Shown here in pieces: positions 1 through 6,199 of a stretch of 7,530 nt of DNA; positions within the stretch are counted from its first letter, which is position 1, and each line of letters opens with the position of its first letter. Below the pieces are notes generated by a model. The model saw only the letters and a list, made by a program, of their open reading frames with translations. It did not search any database and had not been told where the DNA came from. The translations under genes were made by a program, and so were the position numbers. Location of the stretch: contig JAEZMC010000356.1 in assembly GCA_023435805.1 (NCBI GenBank), forward strand, positions 1 to 7,530, written 5' to 3'. The DNA comes from Bacillota bacterium. Its GTDB lineage: Bacteria > Bacillota > Clostridia > Acetivibrionales > DTU013.

Positions 1-206
1 CTGTCTCAGAAGGCGCAGTGAAAATTACGGCACTGGCGGTAGCCTGCGATACGGATCGCTTTGAGGATGCTTTCCCCTGCGGTGCCTGCCGGCAGGTCAT
101 GGCCGAGTTCATGGAGGATGAGGCCGATATCATTGTTTCGCTCAATACCGGTGAATGGAAGGTTTATAAACTAAGGGAACTGCTACCCAATGCCTTCCGG
201 CTGTAG
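1..206 (+). CDS. cdd: Cytidine deaminase, C-terminal part (5' end outside window)
   Basis: Hydrolytic deamination of cytidine/deoxycytidine to uridine/deoxyuridine in cytosolic pyrimidine salvage. The frame is open from base 3 to the TAG at 204-206 (67 codons) and continues past the left edge, so the GTG at 18 is internal, not the start. Visible residues include VSEGAV, then PCGACRQ (bases about 93-113), whose two cysteines are the second and third zinc ligands of the small tetrameric CDA family. The first ligand with the catalytic Glu (C-A-E) should lie just left of the window, since VSEG normally follows it by a few residues. The tail, with LRELLPNAFRL, is a typical family C-terminus, so the 3' end is intact. 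The gene converges on the ABC operon at 502-4230. Family assignment is firm from the motif and C-terminus. The only doubt is the unseen N-terminal half. Confidence 0.93.
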   Translation, partial: VSEGAVKITALAVACDTDRFEDAFPCGACRQVMAEFMEDEADIIVSLNTGEWKVYKLRELLPNAFRL

Positions 207-501
207 ATAGGCAGCCGGGTACTTCCCCTGCCGGACGTTTGCTGAAATCAAACCGGGTAAACAGCCCTCACGCCCAGGAAGTAAGCCCTGGGCCGCCCTC
301 CGGCACTGCTTTCGTCCCATGCGCCGGTACCTTCTAGCCTGGACGATTTCAACCGCTCCAGACTGTTCCATTATTTCTCTGACTATGGAAGCGCTGTGCT
401 TTGGTGTACTAAGGGCGACCAGAATACCCTGGTCGCCCTTTAACCCTTCGATGCCTTGCTCCCCTCTGTTTTCAACAGGCGGTTTATTTGATCAATACCG
501 G
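207..501. other. Convergent intergenic gap, no convincing gene
   Basis: This 295-bp stretch separates the + strand deaminase from the minus strand ABC operon. It holds the perfect hairpin at 411-440 and a weaker one, GCCCAGG (272-278) with CCTGGGC (287-293) around an 8-nt loop. On the minus strand a frame is open from 491 to 183. Its middle reads like protein (around 430-330: ILVALSTPKHSASIVREIM, then EQSGAVEIV), but it has no ribosome site, its first ATG is at 371, and its end looks like non-coding translation. It may be a decayed gene fragment or chance. Confidence 0.5.
411..440. terminator. Perfect 11-bp hairpin between convergent genes, possible bidirectional terminator
   Basis: AAGGGCGACCA (411-421) is perfectly complementary to TGGTCGCCCTT (430-440), with an 8-nt loop. 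It lies 62-91 nt beyond the stop of the second ABC gene (minus) and about 205 nt beyond the deaminase stop (+), where terminators for both would be expected. The flanking T runs are short: TTT on +, and TT then AG on minus. The stem is clear, but strong intrinsic termination is uncertain. Confidence 0.5.
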
Positions 502-2340
502 TCACACCGCCCGCAGCCTTTCATCAACAGTCCTGCTCTGCTGCTCCTCCATGAACTGGTTGGTGTAAAGCTTGTAATAATAGCCCCTTTTGCGCAGAAG
601 CTGCTTGTGCGTGCCTTCCTCCACCACCCTGCCCTTTTCAATGACGAGTATCCTGTCGGCCGAACGGATGGTTGACAGCCTGTGTGCAATAATGAAGCTG
701 GTCCTTCCGTCCAGCGCCTTGTGAATGGCTTCCTGTATCAGCTGCTCCGTCTCGGTGTCAACTGAAGAGGTCGCTTCGTCCAGTACAAACATCCGCGGAT
801 TTGCCATAATCGCACGAGCGAAGGAGACCAGCTGTTTCTGCCCTGTTGACAGCCTTCCGCCGCGTTCCCCTACTTCCGTATCGTAGCCCTTCTCCAGCTG
901 CATAATAAAGTCATGGGCGTTAACCAGCTTTGCCGCGTTGATAATATCCTCTTCCTTAGCATCCAGCCTTCCATAGGCAATGTTATCCCTGACTGTTCCG
1001 CTGAACAAATGGGGCTCCTGGAGTACGTATCCCAGGTTGGAATACAACCACAAAAGCGGCCTTTCCCGGTAGTCCACCCCGTCGATCCGTATGCTGCCCT
1101 TCACAGGCTCATAAAAACGGCAGGCAAGGTTCACTATGGTTGTCTTTCCGGACCCGGTCTCACCTACCAGCGCAATGGTTTCACCTTCCTGTACCTCCAG
1201 GCTGAAATCCTCCAGGACATGCTCGCCATCCTTATATGAGAACGAAACATGGTCAAAGCTGATGTTTCCTTTGAATTCGGGCCATTTATCACGTGAGGAA
1301 TTGAGCATGTCGCCATATTCCCCGACCACCGCGGCGCTGTCGACAATATCCGCTTCGGTCTCGATCAGTGAAAATACCCTCTCGGCGGAAGCCTGGGAGT
1401 ACAGCAGCTCGTTGAATACCCTGGCAAATTGCTTGACCGGCTCGAAGAACTGAGAGGTGTAGGAAACGAATGCCAGCAGTGTTCCGAGACTGATGCCGCC
1501 AAGACGTACGCCCACTCCGCCCTTCCAGAGCACAAGTGCCGTTGTGATGCTTCCCAGCAGAACAATGGCGGGTGTGTAAAGGGAGGACATTGTAGCCGAT
1601 TTAACCGAATAGTCGCGGAAATCATTTGTAAGTACTGAAAATTCATCCAGACATTCCTTTTCCCTCACCATGGTCTTCACCGTCTTCGCCCCCATGATTC
1701 CCTCGCTGAAGGCATTTGTCACATGGGAATTGAGCTTCCTCATCTCACGGTATTTTTTCAGTATCTTGCTCTGAAAATACATACTGATGGCTATCAGGAA
1801 TGGAAGCGCTCCCAGAACGATCAAAGCAAGCGACCAGTTCACAATAAACATCAGTATCAGCATCAGGATCATGATGGAAATCGCCCACACCATGTCCACA
1901 AGGTGCCAGGATACGCTGACCCCCAGCCTTTTTATGTCCGACGTCATTCTGGCCATCAGCCAGCCGGTGGGCGTGCGGTCGTAGTATGTCAGCGGCAGCT
2001 CCTGCAGCTTTTTAAAGGCCAGCATCCGCAGGTCGTGGGGCACGCTTGCCTCTATTTTGCCGGCATATTTGATCATGTACCTCACGTTTACAGCCTGCAT
2101 GACGGCCGTGGCCGCCAGTATCAAACAAAAGGGGATAAAATTGTCCAATGTTTGCGCCTCGATGAAGTTATCCACCGCATATTTTGTGAACAGCGGGTAA
2201 ATTGCATCAATGGCTCCGATCCCCACCAGGAAGATGAAAAGTATTGTCAGGTCCTTCCTATAGGGAGATACGTATTTTAAAAGCTTTTTCCAGAGAGACA
2301 GGTCAAATTCCTTGCTTTGTTCCTGTTCATCCAAATGCAT
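502..2340 (-). CDS. Heterodimeric ABC exporter, subunit with the complete catalytic site (BmrD/TM288-like)
   Basis: Half-transporter of 612 aa: an N-terminal membrane domain (about six segments, residues about 33-300) followed by an ATPase domain (about 356-590). Visible motifs are Walker A GETGSGKT (393-400), Q-loop Q441, signature LSTGQ (497-501, canonical LSGGQ), Walker B with catalytic Glu (LDE, E522), D-loop SSVD and H-loop H553. It should export drugs or other amphipathic compounds together with the gene upstream. Its complete Walker B and non-canonical signature complement that partner's Asp-for-Glu Walker B and normal LSGGQ. The ATG at 2340 is preceded by AAGGAG with 10 nt spacing, and an in-frame TGA lies just upstream, so the start is secure. 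The gap to the upstream gene is 87 nt with no terminator, consistent with one operon. BmrD (YheH) is longer, so the length is closer to TM288. Substrate cannot be read from sequence. Confidence 0.93.
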   Translation of the reverse strand: MHLDEQEQSKEFDLSLWKKLLKYVSPYRKDLTILFIFLVGIGAIDAIYPLFTKYAVDNFIEAQTLDNFIPFCLILAATAVMQAVNVRYMIKYAGKIEASVPHDLRMLAFKKLQELPLTYYDRTPTGWLMARMTSDIKRLGVSVSWHLVDMVWAISIMILMLILMFIVNWSLALIVLGALPFLIAISMYFQSKILKKYREMRKLNSHVTNAFSEGIMGAKTVKTMVREKECLDEFSVLTNDFRDYSVKSATMSSLYTPAIVLLGSITTALVLWKGGVGVRLGGISLGTLLAFVSYTSQFFEPVKQFARVFNELLYSQASAERVFSLIETEADIVDSAAVVGEYGDMLNSSRDKWPEFKGNISFDHVSFSYKDGEHVLEDFSLEVQEGETIALVGETGSGKTTIVNLACRFYEPVKGSIRIDGVDYRERPLLWLYSNLGYVLQEPHLFSGTVRDNIAYGRLDAKEEDIINAAKLVNAHDFIMQLEKGYDTEVGERGGRLSTGQKQLVSFARAIMANPRMFVLDEATSSVDTETEQLIQEAIHKALDGRTSFIIAHRLSTIRSADRILVIEKGRVVEEGTHKQLLRKRGYYYKLYTNQFMEEQQSRTVDERLRAV

Positions 2341-2427
2341 CTTGCATCAACTCCTTCAATCAATTACACGGTTTTTCTCTTGCAGCATTCAATCCGCCTT
2401 ATCAGGCTTTCATAACTCATGCCGCGC

Positions 2428-4230
2428 TTACGACACGATATCCGAAAGCTCATCCTCCAGTGCGTTCTGTATGTTCCACACCCTTTTGTACAAGCCTTCA
2501 CGCCGGATCAGCTGTTCATGTGTCCCAGATTGACTGATCCTGCCGTTTTCAAGCACGAAGATCATGTCTGCCTCCGCAAGCGTAGTGATGCGGTGGGAAA
2601 TAATGATGGTGGTCACGTTCCGGCGTCTCTCTTTCAGCGCCTTGCGTATGGCCGCGTCAGTCTCTACGTCGACGGCACTCAGCGAATCGTCAAAAATAAG
2701 GATGGGCACATCCCTGATAATGGTCCTGGCGATTGCAAGCCTCTGCCTCTGCCCGCCTGAAAGCGTCACGCCGCGCTCACCCACGACGGTCTCATATCCT
2801 TTATCAAAATCCAGAATGGCATCATGTATGAAAGCGGTGGAAGAGGCCATGACAATTTCCTGTTCAAGCGCGCCGGGTTTTGCAATACCGATATTTTCCC
2901 GCACTGTTTTTGAGAACAGGAACGGTTCCTGCAGAACAATACCCACATTCTTTCTGAGCCATTTCTTCCTGATGTTTTTTATGTTTTCACCGTCAAGCCT
3001 GATGGTACCCTTTGTGCAGTCGTACAACCGGAGCAGCAGGTGGACCAGCGAGCTTTTCCCGGCTCCTGTGGCGCCCAGTATGGCCACCGTTTTACCCTTT
3101 TCAATATGGAAAGACACGTCGTCCAATACAGGCTTGCCTTCCTCATATTCAAAACTGACGTGGTCAAACTCGATGCTTCCCTTTATCTCGGGCTCATACT
3201 CATTCTCCTGCGGGCTTTCAGCCACCGCATCGAGAATTTCCTGCAGACGGCCGAGCGACACAAAGGACTGGCCCATGAACGACAATATCTGCCCCAGCTG
3301 CCGGATCGGCCAGATAAGCATTCCCGCCAGCGTTGAGAAGGCAATCATGGTACCGAGCGTGATACTGCCCGAGACGGTCATGTAGACTCCTGCCAGCAGC
3401 ACCAAGCCGAACTGCAGCATGCACAGAAGGTCGGAATTAGACCAGAAGCTGGACATCAGGCGGATTATTTTCAGTATGTAGTCCCTGTATGTTCTGCTTT
3501 TTTCCTCCAGTTTGTCTATTTCAAAGTTTTGCGCACCAAAAGCCCTTACCACGCGCGCTCCCGTGAAGTTCTCCTGCAGGGTTGAGGACATGCTGCCCTC
3601 TGCCTCATCCGTAAGCTTGAAGGTTTTTTTCATTCCGGTGAAGAATTTCACGGTAAATATCAGTATGAACGGCACAATGATCAATGAAACAGCGGTATAC
3701 GCAGCATTGATCGTAAGCATGACGGTCAGTACGCATGCGAACGAAATGGCGGACTGGATCATTTCAATAAACTGTCCGGAAATAAAGTTCCTTACCGTCT
3801 CCACATCAGACGTGCAGCGTTGTATCAGATCGCCTGCCTGCGCTTTCACATGGTAGTCATACGGCAGGTGCTGCAGGTGGTCGTAGAGCTTGTTGCGGAT
3901 ATTTCTACCGGAATTCTCGGCGGCCATTGCCACAAGCTTTCCTTTAAAATAATGAAAAATGCCGTGACAGGCCGTCAACAACACCAGTGTACCGCATACC
4001 AGCCATAGGTTTTCGGCAAGCGCGGTCCTTCCGCCTGCCTGTTGAATGCGTTCGACGATCCAGCCCGGCATGGCAATGGGTTCACTGCCGATTACAGAGT
4101 CGATGATCGACCGCATGACGATCGGTATGGCTGTGCCGAATATGGTTGCCAGGCACATTGATACCGTAGCAACCAGATAGATCATTTTATTACCTTCCAT
4201 AAATCTGGAAAGCAGTTTTAGACTTTTCAA
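2428..4230 (-). CDS. Heterodimeric ABC exporter, subunit with degenerate catalytic site (BmrC/TM287-like)
   Basis: Half-transporter of 600 aa, first gene of the pump operon. Membrane segments fall at about 16-38, 75-94, 155-197 and 265-310. The ATPase domain (about 352-585) has Walker A GATGAGKS (386-393), Q434, canonical signature LSGGQ (490-494), Walker B ending in FDD so that Asp515 (codon 2686-2688) replaces the catalytic Glu, D-loop SAVD and H546. Asp at this position marks the degenerate subunit of heterodimeric exporters (BmrC, TM287). With the downstream subunit it would form one active and one degenerate ATP site. Start chosen: TTG at 4230, because GGAGGG sits 6 nt upstream. The later in-frame ATG (4200) has no ribosome site. 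The operon is preceded by a leader ORF and attenuator (4379-4517), suggesting induction by translation-blocking compounds. The family is certain; multidrug function is inferred. Confidence 0.93.
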   Translation of the reverse strand: MKSLKLLSRFMEGNKMIYLVATVSMCLATIFGTAIPIVMRSIIDSVIGSEPIAMPGWIVERIQQAGGRTALAENLWLVCGTLVLLTACHGIFHYFKGKLVAMAAENSGRNIRNKLYDHLQHLPYDYHVKAQAGDLIQRCTSDVETVRNFISGQFIEMIQSAISFACVLTVMLTINAAYTAVSLIIVPFILIFTVKFFTGMKKTFKLTDEAEGSMSSTLQENFTGARVVRAFGAQNFEIDKLEEKSRTYRDYILKIIRLMSSFWSNSDLLCMLQFGLVLLAGVYMTVSGSITLGTMIAFSTLAGMLIWPIRQLGQILSFMGQSFVSLGRLQEILDAVAESPQENEYEPEIKGSIEFDHVSFEYEEGKPVLDDVSFHIEKGKTVAILGATGAGKSSLVHLLLRLYDCTKGTIRLDGENIKNIRKKWLRKNVGIVLQEPFLFSKTVRENIGIAKPGALEQEIVMASSTAFIHDAILDFDKGYETVVGERGVTLSGGQRQRLAIARTIIRDVPILIFDDSLSAVDVETDAAIRKALKERRRNVTTIIISHRITTLAEADMIFVLENGRISQSGTHEQLIRREGLYKRVWNIQNALEDELSDIVS

Positions 4231-4378
4231 AGCTGTCCCTCCATTTCTCTCTAAACCCTTTCATGTTGAGCTGCCTGCAGTCATATCCGACGCATACGGA
4301 AATTGCGAAGCGGCAGCTGCCTGCCTGTGGCTGTATGTGTTCCACGAATGGAAATACGTTGAAAATTTCTCGGGACAT
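4231..4378 (-). other. Untranslated leader between attenuator and first ABC gene
   Basis: This stretch is transcribed only if the terminator at 4379-4410 is passed. It carries CAGGCAGCT twice (around 4315-4324 and 4269-4277). One copy, through AGCTGCC (4312-4318), can pair with GGCAGCT (4269-4275), enclosing a smaller CGCA/TGCG pair (4304-4307 with 4291-4294). It ends with the GGAGGG ribosome site of the TTG start. A frame open from 4378 lacks a ribosome site and runs out of frame into the ABC gene, so it is not called. Confidence 0.4.
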
Positions 4379-4410
4379 AAAAAGACCACAGGCTTTTGCA
4401 CCTATGGTCT
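4379..4410 (-). terminator. Intrinsic terminator of the ABC leader (attenuator)
   Basis: On the minus strand AGACCATAGG (4410-4401) pairs with CCTGTGGTCT (4392-4383) as a 10-bp stem with one G-T pair and an 8-nt loop (TGCAAAAG). The last stem T begins a run of five T (4383-4379). It lies 20 nt after the leader ORF stop and about 150 nt before the first ABC gene, so it ends transcription before the pump genes unless it is prevented from forming. Confidence 0.85.
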
Positions 4411-4456
4411 GACTCAAGCAAATTGAAGAATTACTGTTGAGTGGCAGATTCATAGG
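4401..4456 (-). promoter_or_regulatory. Antiterminator, alternative fold competing with the leader terminator
   Basis: Three segments at the 3' end of the leader ORF match the terminator's 5' arm and the bases just before it, in antiparallel order. CCTATG (4456-4451) pairs with CATAGG (4406-4401). TCTG (4448-4445) pairs with CAGA (4411-4408). ACTCAA (4442-4437) pairs with TTGAGT (4417-4412). That gives 16 Watson-Crick pairs broken by an AA/C internal loop and a CC bulge, with a 19-nt loop. Nearly the whole 5' arm of the terminator is used, so the two folds exclude each other. A ribosome finishing codons 21-28 would cover the left arm and let the terminator form. One stalled earlier, about codon 15 or before, would leave it free. 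Pairings are seen directly; the switching is inferred from known attenuators. Confidence 0.75.
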
Positions 4457-4517
4457 CCGCGAATGTTTTTGCAAACCCTTTGTAACTTACGGTGATTCCA
4501 TTGATATAAGCTGACAT
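4431..4517 (-). CDS. 28-aa leader peptide of the ABC exporter operon
   Basis: A 28-codon ORF, ATG at 4517 to TAA at 4431, that begins MSAYINGITVSYKGF and ends SATQQ. It has the strongest ribosome site in the window, AAGGAGG (4532-4526), 8 nt before the ATG, 43 nt into the predicted transcript. The peptide has no signal sequence, membrane segment or cysteine. I do not recognise it or any known arrest motif. Its position, between a promoter and an intrinsic terminator, with its last codons (A21-Q27) forming one arm of an antiterminator, says that its translation, rather than the product, matters: it would report ribosome stalling to the RNA polymerase. The parallel is bmrB ahead of bmrCD in B. 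subtilis. An independent function for the peptide cannot be excluded. Confidence 0.8.
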   Translation of the reverse strand: MSAYINGITVSYKGFAKTFAAYESATQQ

Positions 4518-4546
4518 TAACGCGACCTCCTTCTTGAATGATTCAT

Positions 4547-4560
4547 TGTGCCTTCGCACA
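4547..4560 (-). other. 5'-end hairpin of the ABC leader transcript
   Basis: TGTGC (4560-4556) and GCACA (4551-4547) form a 5-bp stem closed by the GAAG tetraloop. It sits at the predicted transcript start, 7 nt after the -10 box, and ends 14 nt before the Shine-Dalgarno. Likely roles are protecting the RNA 5' end or keeping the ribosome site open. Confidence 0.45.
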
Positions 4561-4566
4561 TATACT

Positions 4567-4595
4567 AATATAATGGATATTTCCAGAAAGTGCAA
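4567..4595 (-). promoter_or_regulatory. Promoter of the leader peptide and ABC operon
   Basis: TTGCAC (4595-4590) and TATATT (4572-4567) are separated by exactly 17 nt on the minus strand. The -10 box matches 5 of 6 consensus bases and the -35 box keeps TTG. A very A+T-rich stretch lies upstream (UP-element-like). Initiation is expected near 4560, giving a 5' leader of about 43 nt before the small ORF. Confidence 0.65.
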
Positions 4596-4607
4596 ATGAT
4601 TTTTTAA

Positions 4608-4626
4608 TTTGTAATATTTTTGTAAT
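4608..4626 (-). repeat. Tandem ATTACAAA repeat, 11-bp period, upstream of the ABC promoter
   Basis: ATTACAAA occurs at 4626-4619 and again at 4615-4608, one helical turn apart, ending 12 nt upstream of the -35 box. This could be an activator site on one face of the DNA, or simply an A+T-rich UP element. Confidence 0.4.
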
Positions 4627-4650
4627 TATTGACATGCAGTGTGCCTATAT

Positions 4651-5886
4651 TTATCCGCTGGGTTCACAGAAAACGTCCTCATACCATATCCCGCGGTTGA
4701 TGCCTTCGGCAATAAGCGTTCCCCTGCAGATGGATTGGTTGCCGTACCGGTCACGGAGCCGGTCAACGCATTTGTCCAGCTGCCGCCTTTTCTCCCTGCG
4801 TTCCTCGTCATGAAAGAAGGTCATTTGCTCATAATCCTCCGCGTCAGTCAGTCTGGTTACCCTTACGCCGATCTGCCTTACCTTTTCGCCCCTCCATAGC
4901 TCTGTGGCCAGCTTTACCGCCGCATAATAAATATCCTCCGTCAGGTCGGTGGGTGCCGGCAAGGTGGTTTGATGCTGCCGCGTACCAAGCCTGGTGTCCT
5001 TTAGATGAATCTGAACCGTCAGGCAGGCTTTGTTGATCTCCCGCAGCCTTTTTGCCACCTGTTCGGAATGCACCAGCAGCATGACCTTGATCTCGTCCAG
5101 CGTCTGAGCGTCATTGGGCAGCGTGCTGCTGTTGCCGATCCCCTTCACCGGATCCGGTTTATTCAGGACGGGTGATTCATCAAAGCCGTTGGCATACATC
5201 CAGAGCATTGCCCCGTTGACGCCGAGCTTTTCCTTCAATACTTTGACCGGTGCCGCCGCAAGGTCTCCTATGGTTTCGATGCCCATTGCATTCAGCCGGG
5301 CGGTCGTCTGCCTTCCTGCATAGATCAAATCCTTTACCGGGAGCGGCCATATAAGCTCCTGCAAATTGTCCCGGCTGACGACGGTTACGGCATCGGGCTT
5401 TTTGTAGTCGGACCCCATTTTTGCCAGCAGCTTGTTATAGGATACGCCGATGGAGACCGTCAAACCGGTTTCTCTTTTGACCCGCTCCCTGATCTCATGG
5501 GCCGTATCCTCAGGCGGCCCCAGCAGCCTTTCACATCCTGTGTAGTCCAGGTAGGCTTCATCGATGCCATACCGCTCAATAACGGGGGAGTAGTTCCTGA
5601 CCACGGACATAAAGCTGTTGGACGCACGGAAATACAGGGGAAACCTTGCCTTCACAAAAACCGTTTCAGGGCAGAGGTCGCGCGCATCCGCAATGGTCAT
5701 GCCGGCCCGGATGCCATATTTCTTTGCAGCAGAGGAGACAGCCAGTATCACTCCGCACCTGGCCTCCGGGTTTCCGGTGACTGCCAGCTTGCTGTTCAAA
5801 TCAAACCTGCCTGCACTGGCAATGATCTCGCAGGTAGCATAGAAGGAATTCAGGTCAATGTGGAAAATTGTCCTCAAGCTACTCAC
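4651..5886 (-). CDS. dinB: Y-family DNA polymerase (Pol IV / PolY2, YqjW-UvrX type)
   Basis: Error-prone translesion polymerase of 411 aa that copies past damaged bases. The palm/finger part has FHIDLNSFYATCE (8-20) with metal ligand D11 and steric-gate Y16, and YGIDEAYLD (106-114) with catalytic D109/E110. TVSIGVSYNKLLAKMGSD (143-160) is the conserved basic segment, followed by the helix-hairpin-helix region (about 182-240) and the little finger (about 245-350). QMTFF (354-358) fits the beta-clamp-binding consensus and is followed by a further 53 residues, as in Firmicutes PolY proteins of about 412 aa. The Ser usually before IDEA is Gly here. The GTG start (5886) overlaps the preceding gene by 8 nt (GTGAGTAG), with only a weak ribosome site, so translation is probably coupled. 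It is the second gene behind a LexA box, hence damage-induced. All catalytic residues are present. Confidence 0.92.
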   Translation of the reverse strand: MSSLRTIFHIDLNSFYATCEIIASAGRFDLNSKLAVTGNPEARCGVILAVSSAAKKYGIRAGMTIADARDLCPETVFVKARFPLYFRASNSFMSVVRNYSPVIERYGIDEAYLDYTGCERLLGPPEDTAHEIRERVKRETGLTVSIGVSYNKLLAKMGSDYKKPDAVTVVSRDNLQELIWPLPVKDLIYAGRQTTARLNAMGIETIGDLAAAPVKVLKEKLGVNGAMLWMYANGFDESPVLNKPDPVKGIGNSSTLPNDAQTLDEIKVMLLVHSEQVAKRLREINKACLTVQIHLKDTRLGTRQHQTTLPAPTDLTEDIYYAAVKLATELWRGEKVRQIGVRVTRLTDAEDYEQMTFFHDEERREKRRQLDKCVDRLRDRYGNQSICRGTLIAEGINRGIWYEDVFCEPSG

Positions 5887-6121
5887 CTATCTTTTCTATA
5901 AACCACCTGTCCTTGTCCTTGTCCCATCGCAGCTCCACTATCTTATCCTCTACTTCGCATTTGTACAAAATACAGTTATCAAAGGTTTTTCTTACAGGTG
6001 TCTGTGAAAGGATACTGTTTACCCTGACCCTTTTATCGTCAAGGATGAAAAATGCCGGTTTGGGACATTTTCCGGGTTCGAAGTCCACCAGCATCCGTGT
6101 CTGTACATTCCGGTATTTCAT
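5879..6121 (-). CDS. Small unrecognised protein, first gene of the LexA-controlled polymerase operon
   Basis: An 80-aa protein if started at ATG 6121. The frame also allows GTG at 6130, but the only ribosome-site-like sequence (AGTAGGA) is 2 nt from that GTG and about 11 nt from the ATG, so the ATG is preferred. It is soluble and mixed charged, with a likely beta-rich fold. Alternating segments such as PAFFILDDKRVRVNSIL, CILYKCEV and KIVELRWD are followed by the end RWFIEKIGE. It faintly recalls the short domains next to Y-family polymerases in Gram-positives (DUF6504-like pattern), but I cannot confirm that. It is not obviously YolD. It is the promoter-proximal gene after the LexA box, and its stop codon lies inside the start region of the polymerase gene, so the two are made together in SOS. 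A role as polymerase accessory or regulator is inferred from context only. Confidence 0.8.
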   Translation of the reverse strand: MKYRNVQTRMLVDFEPGKCPKPAFFILDDKRVRVNSILSQTPVRKTFDNCILYKCEVEDKIVELRWDKDKDRWFIEKIGE

Positions 6122-6146
6122 TAAGATCACAGTCCTACTTCATAAT

Positions 6147-6160
6147 CGAACATGTGTTCG
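6147..6160. promoter_or_regulatory. LexA (DinR) SOS box
   Basis: CGAACATGTGTTCG contains the Gram-positive LexA core GAAC-N4-GTTC inside perfect 5-bp arms. It begins 7 nt downstream of the minus-strand -10 box and so covers the transcription start, an ideal place for repression. It controls the small gene and polymerase. The divergent DUF72 start is 149 nt away on the other side and may or may not be affected. Confidence 0.92.
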
Positions 6161-6167
6161 TATTATC

Positions 6168-6197
6168 ATTATAATACGGGGACAAATATCCTGTAAA
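6168..6197 (-). promoter_or_regulatory. Promoter of the SOS polymerase operon
   Basis: TTTACA (6197-6192, 5 of 6 consensus) and TATAAT (6173-6168, perfect) are separated by 18 nt on the minus strand, immediately upstream of the LexA box. The -10 box lies within a small inverted repeat, TATTAT-catt-ATAATA (6161-6176). Transcription should start at about 6161-6158 inside or next to the operator. Confidence 0.8.
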
Positions 6198-6199
6198 GG

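Noticed and set aside
18..206. GTG at 18 as the start of a 62-aa gene
   Set aside because: The frame is open to the left edge and residues before it continue the cytidine deaminase sequence, so the gene is cut by the window.
1723..2280. 185-codon + strand frame opposite the second ABC gene, and other long + strand frames at 2564-3385 and 5497-5901
   Set aside because: They are antisense shadows of well-supported genes, with low-complexity translations and no ribosome sites.
2361..2420. 18-codon minus-strand ORF (MSYESLIRRIECCKRKTV) in the gap between the two ABC genes
   Set aside because: It has no Shine-Dalgarno and no nearby regulatory hairpin, and is too short to support alone.
4190..4474. 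94-codon minus-strand frame from TTG 4474, and its inner ATG at 4378 just after the terminator T run
   Set aside because: There is no ribosome site at either start. It overlaps the leader ORF, terminator and ABC start out of frame. It is explained by a stop-poor regulatory leader.
4629..4649. TTGACA on + followed by TATATT
   Set aside because: The spacing is only 11 nt, and it would transcribe antisense into the polymerase gene with no product.
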